Origin: CAZCAC01 sp964496575
Lineage (GTDB): Bacteria; Planctomycetota; UBA1135; GCA-002686595
NCBI GenBank assembly: GCA_964496575.1
Contig: CAZCAC010000196.1
Location: 1-10,724 of the forward strand
Length of the DNA stretch: 10,724 bases
Reading direction: 5' to 3'
A program made the translations under genes and the position numbers. The number at the start of each line of letters is the position of its first letter. Position 1 is the stretch's first letter. Of the stretch, positions 8,101-10,724 are shown piece after piece. The notes under the pieces were generated by a model. It saw nothing but the letters and a program-made list of their open reading frames with translations, did not search any database and was not told the DNA's origin.

Positions 8101-8253
8101 ATCGCGGACGACGGGAGCTTCTCGGTGCCGAACCTCCCGCCAGGAATGTATGCGGTAACCTGCTACGACCTGGGCACGGAGGAAGCGCTCTGGGAGGATC
8201 GCGTGGAGATCGACGATGGCCAGACGCACGAGGTTCGAATCGTCGTGCAGTGA
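5116..8253 (+). CDS. Membrane-tethered ECF sigma factor fused to about eight carboxypeptidase-regulatory-like repeats
   Basis: A 1045-residue fusion. Residues about 20-95 are sigma-70 region 2 (VARHSAMVFGTCRRIL, SEAAEDVTQDCFLALCRA, the core-binding and -10 part). Residues about 112-170 are region 4 with the helix-turn-helix HREIGEALGLPRTTVSSRLS that reads the -35 box. Residues 173-236 are a hydrophobic Ala-rich linker with a VPASL motif, as in planctomycete ECF proteins with C-terminal extensions (the ECF01-Gob type). Residues about 239-257 form a membrane helix (KKLVLAVAAGVLCIAGWFAV). After an acidic spacer come Ig-like repeats starting near residues 326, 410, 512, 603, 695, 781, 862 and 957, each opening with a G-x-V/I core (e.g. 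IRGRVYD) and most carrying a D/E-G-x-F/Y-x-L/F strand. Inferred topology: sigma inside, repeats outside. The ATG at 5116 precedes the sigma domain closely; its ribosome-binding site is weak (GGGTGG). No anti-sigma gene is adjacent. Confidence 0.92.
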   Translation: MQSSDLELLELWRSRRDAEAFAELVARHSAMVFGTCRRILRSSEAAEDVTQDCFLALCRANRRVGESLAGWLHSLATHRCLDLLKVEQRRTLREQRVSRERDGVDEPTQESVENLVDEAIAALPEQQRRLVVAHFLEGRTHREIGEALGLPRTTVSSRLSQGVALVRRHLARSGVVVSSVALGVLLTETAARAVPASLTAALGKLALAGGKPLLASAALTSGHSIVEVAARGGLVLMAKKLVLAVAAGVLCIAGWFAVRELGESGVRPPGVIEPDPSVATLDVEAVATGSDPSTESLPETLDETSTHAAATERTALSGEPASRPSRIAGQVLGIGGRPVEGARVLGWQEEDGELQPAREKTDAEGRFELPARRGRSYTVGAIDPGEGIGLATAIEADGEELILQLQPTSEIRGRVYDQGSDLGIAGVTVSAYPTRSNELLRLAELLHALRGSVASDRDGNYRLQLLAPELYRLGLSGEAGNYLLDDPANRPKIELEPRRDRDPVDFPLGLGVSIAGVVYSPAGDVVPGAEVMLIDQLNDQGGFRAHTRSDARGVFGFRGRRPGGAFVVRAAHDDFGTVDSEPVSIRGAGQEARIDVYFAATHNLRGRVVSSSGEGVDGLEVKLIASGGHRWRPLPGLRATSEASGHFAIPRVSAGEYQAVVFTAPATQVVSAAFTMPGDGDLGGLLIDIGFGVRGFIAGRITDPDGEPIPRVEVVAYSGNVTGVTDSLEDGSYRLEGLGGADTVTVTAKGFRTGHGRDQYTDVEVGSEDVDFVLTRDRSAQGFVVDAETGEPIHDFEVQWNRWGWESVHSPRGEFVFRDIKREEVVFSARAVGYATTTTESYLLDPGQSLENVTLRLEKGASVRGRVVDAETGEPLGDVRVKLFEGELRNEFLVREYGWGALDPISDSDGSFELGGLPQGRSVQVVAWRKDFAPAVELNMQVGDGKALEMRLGRGGRLVGTARRDREAATNAVLVCYRSAVGSGAEGLRYHTVGRIADDGSFSVPNLPPGMYAVTCYDLGTEEALWEDRVEIDDGQTHEVRIVVQ

Positions 8254-8280
8254 GGCGGCACAAGCACCCAATTGGTCGCC

Positions 8281-8590
8281 GCGCACGCCGTCGCCGAAGC
8301 AGTAGGGGGTGCCGGGCTCGGAGATCATCCTGACGACCTGGAATCCGTTGATCCCGTCGACGCTGGTGCGGAAGACTGAGTTGTTCGGGAAGAGACAATA
8401 GGTGTAGACCTCGTAGGTACCCGCTTCGAGACCGTCGGGGGTCATCGAGCCGATGCCGCTGGCCAGCCACGCGTCGTCCAGGAGAGCGAGGTCGTCTCCC
8501 GGGGTGAGGGGGTTGTCCGCCACGGCAGGTTGGCCGTTGCCGATCGGCGAGTCGATGGTCAGCGATACCACGGTCGACGCGCCGCTGGTT
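8281..8590 (-). pseudogene. Fragment of a secreted protein gene with a 'GTPYCFGDG' end
   Basis: The - strand encodes a stretch without homology to its neighbours: an SLTIDSPIGNG start, LALLDDAWLASGIGS, then GLEAGTYEVYTYCLFPNN and finally ISEPGTPYCFGDG. The 'GTYxVYTY' strand recalls beta-sandwich modules of exported proteins. 'GTPYCFGDG' is a motif I associate with planctomycete secreted proteins, where it is normally followed by a CPCGN-type segment. Here that continuation is missing: after FGDG the frame runs into the antisense of the sigma-factor gene end. There is no start codon context or signal peptide, so this is an internal piece. Limits are approximate. It was probably brought next to the KduD remnant by a deletion or rearrangement. 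Confidence 0.5.
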
Positions 8591-8613
8591 CGCGCCCGAT
8601 GGTGCCGGCGTGG

Positions 8614-8762
8614 ATCTTCCTGGGAAGCGCTGACTCCGATGATGTCCGCTCCCGCCTGGGCCAGAGCGCGGGCCATCGCTCGTCCTATGCCCGGCGGCAA
8701 CCGGTGACCAGGGCGGTCTGCCCGTCGAGTCGAGAGGTATCGAGCACGTTCCTTTCGTTCAT
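8614..8762 (-). pseudogene. kduD: Truncated, frameshifted KduD-like short-chain dehydrogenase
   Basis: The start (MNERNVLDTSRLDGQTALVTGCRR) and, one frame over, GIGRAMARALAQAGADIIGVSAS together rebuild the NAD-binding N-terminus of a short-chain dehydrogenase with its TGxxxGIG glycine motif. The closest family I recall is KduD (2-dehydro-3-deoxy-D-gluconate 5-dehydrogenase), which has the same 'ALVTGCRxGIGxxMA' look. The frame breaks at 8690-8692, where three G stand and four would restore it. Similarity ends near 8614 after about 50 of ~250 residues; the NAD domain remainder, the catalytic Tyr-Lys and the C-terminus are absent. The ATG at 8762 overlaps the dctM stop (ATGA), so the pair was translationally coupled. 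A dead gene; the family name is less sure than the fold. Confidence 0.72.
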
Positions 8763-8997
8763 CGCATGAATGCCTCGGGCAGGCCGATGGCCGGAAGGGC
8801 CAGAAAGTGGCCAGCACCAGGACCACCAGCAGCGGGAAGCTCTCGCTCTGGGCGTAGAGCCTCTGGACCAGGACGTCGAGGCTGTAGACATCGCCGAACA
8901 GCAGGATCGCCACCGCCGACGAGAGCACCATCGCAACCGAGATTGGCACGCCCAGTACCAGGAGCACCAACAGAGCCAGGAACAGGCACTCGATCAT
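8759..8997 (-). pseudogene. dctM: TRAP transporter large permease (DctM), internally deleted
   Basis: DctM is the roughly 430-residue ion-coupled membrane subunit of TRAP uptake systems. Here the ATG at 8997 starts a convincing N-terminus (MIECLFLALLVLLVLGVPIS, then LFGDVYSLDVLVQRLYAQS, SESFPLL). Similarity stops after about 60 residues. What follows, LVVLVLATFW and, one frame over, LPAIGLPEAFMR before a TGA at 8759-8761, looks like the short tail of the same gene, because its stop overlaps the kduD start as ATGA. The start and stop are in different frames, consistent with an internal deletion of more than 1 kb that is not a multiple of three. The start also overlaps the dctQ stop (ATGA at 8994-8997). 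Nearly all transmembrane helices are gone, so it cannot transport. Confidence 0.8.
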
Positions 8998-9392
8998 CGT
9001 TCGACCGCCTCCCCCTCGCTCAGCTCCGGCGTTCGAGCGAACAGTTCCTGGAGCGAGCCCAGCAGCATCAGCAACCCGCCGAACGGCACCGCGGCGTAGG
9101 GAACCGACCGGGGGATCTCCAGCACCGGCGTCACCGTGTTCCAGCCCTGGATCACCTGGACCGTGCCGAACCAGATCAGGATGACGGAGAAGACCACCAC
9201 CAGGGCCAGCGAGAAGCGCTTCACACCTCTCGCGCGCCTCTCCGGCAGCTTCTCCACGAAGAACTCGATGGCAAAATGCTCGTGCTTCCTCATCGCCAGG
9301 GAAGCGCCCACGAACGTCATCGCCATTGCCGTTCTGAGGAAGGGAGAGAACAACCGTTCGAGAGGTAGCGGCGGGGAAAAGGTGTAGGCCAT
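8994..9392 (-). pseudogene. dctQ: TRAP transporter small permease (DctQ), N-terminally truncated
   Basis: DctQ is the four-helix small membrane subunit that pairs with DctM. The 132 codons from the ATG at 9392 hold three membrane segments: around AMAMTFVGASLAM, FSLALVVVFSVILIWFG, and VPYAAVPFGGLLMLLG. The 'TFVGASLAMRKHEHFAIE' motif is the family's conserved loop after helix 2. Family members usually have about 160-180 residues. The first helix is missing, and the region before SPPLP does not resemble the family; a TTG at 9401 adds only MRP and does not repair it. The frame is otherwise open to a stop that overlaps dctM. It was the first gene of a coupled dctQ-dctM-kduD operon. No solute-binding dctP gene is in the window. 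Probably non-functional given its broken partner. Confidence 0.75.
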
Positions 9393-9502
9393 GGGTCGCA
9401 ACGGCCCCGAAACGGCACGGAAGTCGGCGCTTCGCGGCTGCTGGGGGGGCGCTCAGGCAACCAGCAAGCCGCTTGCACACACCAGAACCTCGGTAGGTCA
9501 CA

Positions 9503-9555
9503 CCATCGCTACGGAGCAGCCTGGTCGCGGACGCCGCTTGGAATTACTATCCTCC
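9503..9555. repeat. 53-bp direct repeat, right copy
   Basis: Identical to bases 1-53 in the same orientation, 9502 bp away. It lies between the broken dctQ and the transposase. The bases just before it (GGTCACA) cannot be compared, because the left copy starts at the window edge. Confidence 0.95.
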
Positions 9556-9600
9556 CACTGGTGTCTCGCCAGATATGATCGCCAAGACCGCGGGCCACAT

Positions 9601-9807
9601 TGCAGGGCTCCTGACACATGCGCCCCGATTCATGCAACCATCCGCTCATGGCTCAGCAGGGAAACGGCGTGTCGGGCTCGCTCCCTGGTCGGTGTCGATC
9701 GCGGCCCCCGTCAAAGCGTTGCATACCTTATGACGCACCCCCTCATCGTGAATGAACGGCATTCGGCCAATGCCGCCACTCCACGCACCTATGTCAGGAG
9801 CCCTGCA
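9601..9807. repeat. 16-bp perfect inverted repeat enclosing 175 bp (possible small mobile element or two IS ends)
   Basis: Bases 9601-9616 (TGCAGGGCTCCTGACA) are the exact reverse complement of 9792-9807 (TGTCAGGAGCCCTGCA). The enclosed 175 bp has no gene. The whole is 207 bp, the size of a miniature inverted-repeat element, but I see no target-site duplication outside the arms. The right arm begins about 107 bp beyond the transposase stop, so it could instead be the end of that insertion sequence. Confidence 0.6.
9757..9775. other. Perfect 7-bp hairpin inside the inverted repeat
   Basis: CGGCATT (9757-9763), a 5-nt loop and AATGCCG (9769-9775) form a perfect stem. It lies near the right arm of the 16-bp inverted repeat. 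No T-run follows on either strand. Role unknown; subterminal structure of a mobile element is one possibility. Confidence 0.45.
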
Positions 9808-9913
9808 TTGAGCGCATGGCGAGGGAGTCGATGCCTCCGCGCCGGCCTCGAGCGAGAAAGGAAAAGAAGTGAGTTCGCCCCAGCACCAAGCTCAAGGGTA
9901 TGACACTTACTGT

Positions 9914-10724
9914 TCAGGCGGCTTTGCGGTAGTAGTGCTTCAGCAGTCCACCCAGCCGCTGGCGACATTCGACCTGCGACACGGGAACCACGTCGGGCGA
10001 TGATTCATCTTTCTTCCGCTTGCGTTTCTTCGTCTTGGAAGTTGCCGTTGCCGGCGCGAGCCGATCGTTGTCCTTCGCCTGATGCGGCCGTTCCTCGTGA
10101 TAGTGGGTGACCATTTCGGATACCAGATGATCCATGTGCTGCTCGCCAAAGACGATGAAGTAGTCGAGGCATTCTTGCTGCAGCGTCTGGATGAAACGTT
10201 CGACGAATGCAACGGTGTTCGGCGATCGGTGGGCCGTCTTTTTCACCTCCAGGTCTGCGGATTCGAGGATGTCGTCGAACGATGCCGTAAACTTGGTGTC
10301 GCGATCGTGCATCACCATCGTTGCGCCCAGTCCGGTGTCCTCGACGTGTTTGAGAAAAGACTTGGCCTGCTCTTTCACCCAAGCTTCGTTTGGATGGAAG
10401 GTCGACGGCGCGATGAAGACCCGGCGCGTCTCGACGTGGAGAAATACGAGCAGGAAGAGATCCCGAAAACCCTTGATGGTCAAAACCTTCTTGGCGTAGA
10501 AGTCGCATTGCCAGAGGGTGGCCGCATGGATTTTCAGGAACTCGTCCCAAGTGCCAGCCCCGCGCTTCGGTCCCGGCTCGAGCCCGTTCTCCTTGAGGAT
10601 GTTTTTCACGGTGTTCCGCGAGACGGCCTGGACGCCGAGCTTGCGGAGCTCGCCAAGGATGCGGGTGTAACCCCAGTCGTTCTCGCGGGCCAACTTGATG
10701 ATCAGCTGGCGGATTTCCTCCTTC
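9914..10724 (-). CDS. DDE transposase with rve integrase core, 5' end beyond the window
   Basis: Strand-transfer enzyme of an insertion sequence. 269 residues are visible; the frame is open to the window edge, where KEEIRQLIIKLA leads into RENDWGYTRI, so the N-terminus, probably a DNA-binding helix-turn-helix, is outside. A homeodomain-like segment (WGYTRILGELRKLG, VSRNTVKNILKENG) precedes the catalytic core. Catalytic residues counted in the visible part: Asp74 in WQCDFY, Asp140 in MHDRDTKF and Glu175 in AFVERFIQT, spaced 35 apart as in D,D-35-E enzymes. The 'RSPN..AFVERFIQTLQQECLDYF' block is typical of this transposase type. The C-terminus has a basic KTKKRKRKKDESS tract and a QRLGGLLKHYYRKAA end. 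The visible core is intact, so it may be active. The apparent TTG start at 10693 is only an internal Leu codon. Confidence 0.92.
   Translation of the reverse strand, partial: KEEIRQLIIKLARENDWGYTRILGELRKLGVQAVSRNTVKNILKENGLEPGPKRGAGTWDEFLKIHAATLWQCDFYAKKVLTIKGFRDLFLLVFLHVETRRVFIAPSTFHPNEAWVKEQAKSFLKHVEDTGLGATMVMHDRDTKFTASFDDILESADLEVKKTAHRSPNTVAFVERFIQTLQQECLDYFIVFGEQHMDHLVSEMVTHYHEERPHQAKDNDRLAPATATSKTKKRKRKKDESSPDVVPVSQVECRQRLGGLLKHYYRKAA

Larger units (their letters stand above)
9402..9913. other. Gene-free stretch with repeats, between broken dctQ and the transposase
   Basis: I find no recognisable gene here. A 170-codon frame (9391-9903, +) crosses it but has no family features, includes the 53-bp repeat and is rich in Arg, as random GC-rich DNA gives. 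A short frame ending at 9872 has a Lys/Arg-rich tail (RPRARKEKK) but only 18 codons from its ATG at 9816. The stretch holds the second 53-bp repeat copy (9503-9555), a 16-bp inverted-repeat pair and a perfect 7-bp hairpin (9757-9775). Confidence 0.6.

Noticed and set aside
9391..9903. 170-codon + strand frame
   Set aside because: Overlaps the dctQ 5' part, the 53-bp repeat and the inverted repeat; Arg/Ser/Ala-rich product with no motif or ribosome-binding site.

Overview
The window is high-GC DNA that reads like a member of the Planctomycetota or a close relative. Three things point there: a secreted subtilase with a Cys-containing C-terminal module of a type I associate with that phylum, an ECF sigma factor fused through a membrane segment to a long array of carboxypeptidase-regulatory-like repeats, and a gene fragment ending in a 'GTPYCFGDG' motif of the kind seen in planctomycete secreted proteins. 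The assignment is from memory of protein families, not a search.

Left part (1-4927), all on the + strand: a 53-bp sequence that recurs exactly at 9503-9555; a secreted S8 serine protease (122-1987); a hairpin; a secreted SnoaL/NTF2-like plus alpha/beta-hydrolase fusion (2119-3540); and a full-length RtcB RNA ligase (3701-4927). The genes have separate ribosome-binding sites and gaps of 131-160 bp, so they need not form one operon.

Centre (5116-8253): one 1045-residue protein with an N-terminal ECF sigma factor, a predicted membrane helix and about eight beta-sandwich repeats that should lie outside the cytoplasmic membrane. This is the most interesting intact gene, because it looks like a single-chain membrane-tethered sigma factor.

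Right part (about 8275-9400), - strand: a scrapyard of broken genes. A TRAP-transporter small permease (dctQ) has lost its N-terminus. A large permease (dctM) is reduced to its first ~60 residues joined to a short tail. A KduD-like dehydrogenase is frameshifted and truncated. A fragment of an unrelated secreted protein lies beyond it. The ATGA stop/start overlaps between the first three survive, so they once formed a coupled operon, probably for uptake and catabolism of a sugar acid.

Far right (9402-10724): about 500 bp of apparently non-coding DNA holding the second copy of the 53-bp repeat, a 16-bp inverted-repeat pair and a perfect hairpin. It is followed by a DDE transposase (rve integrase core) running off the window on the - strand. 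Decayed genes, exact repeats and a transposase together suggest a rearrangement hotspot. I saw no tRNA, rRNA or CRISPR array.
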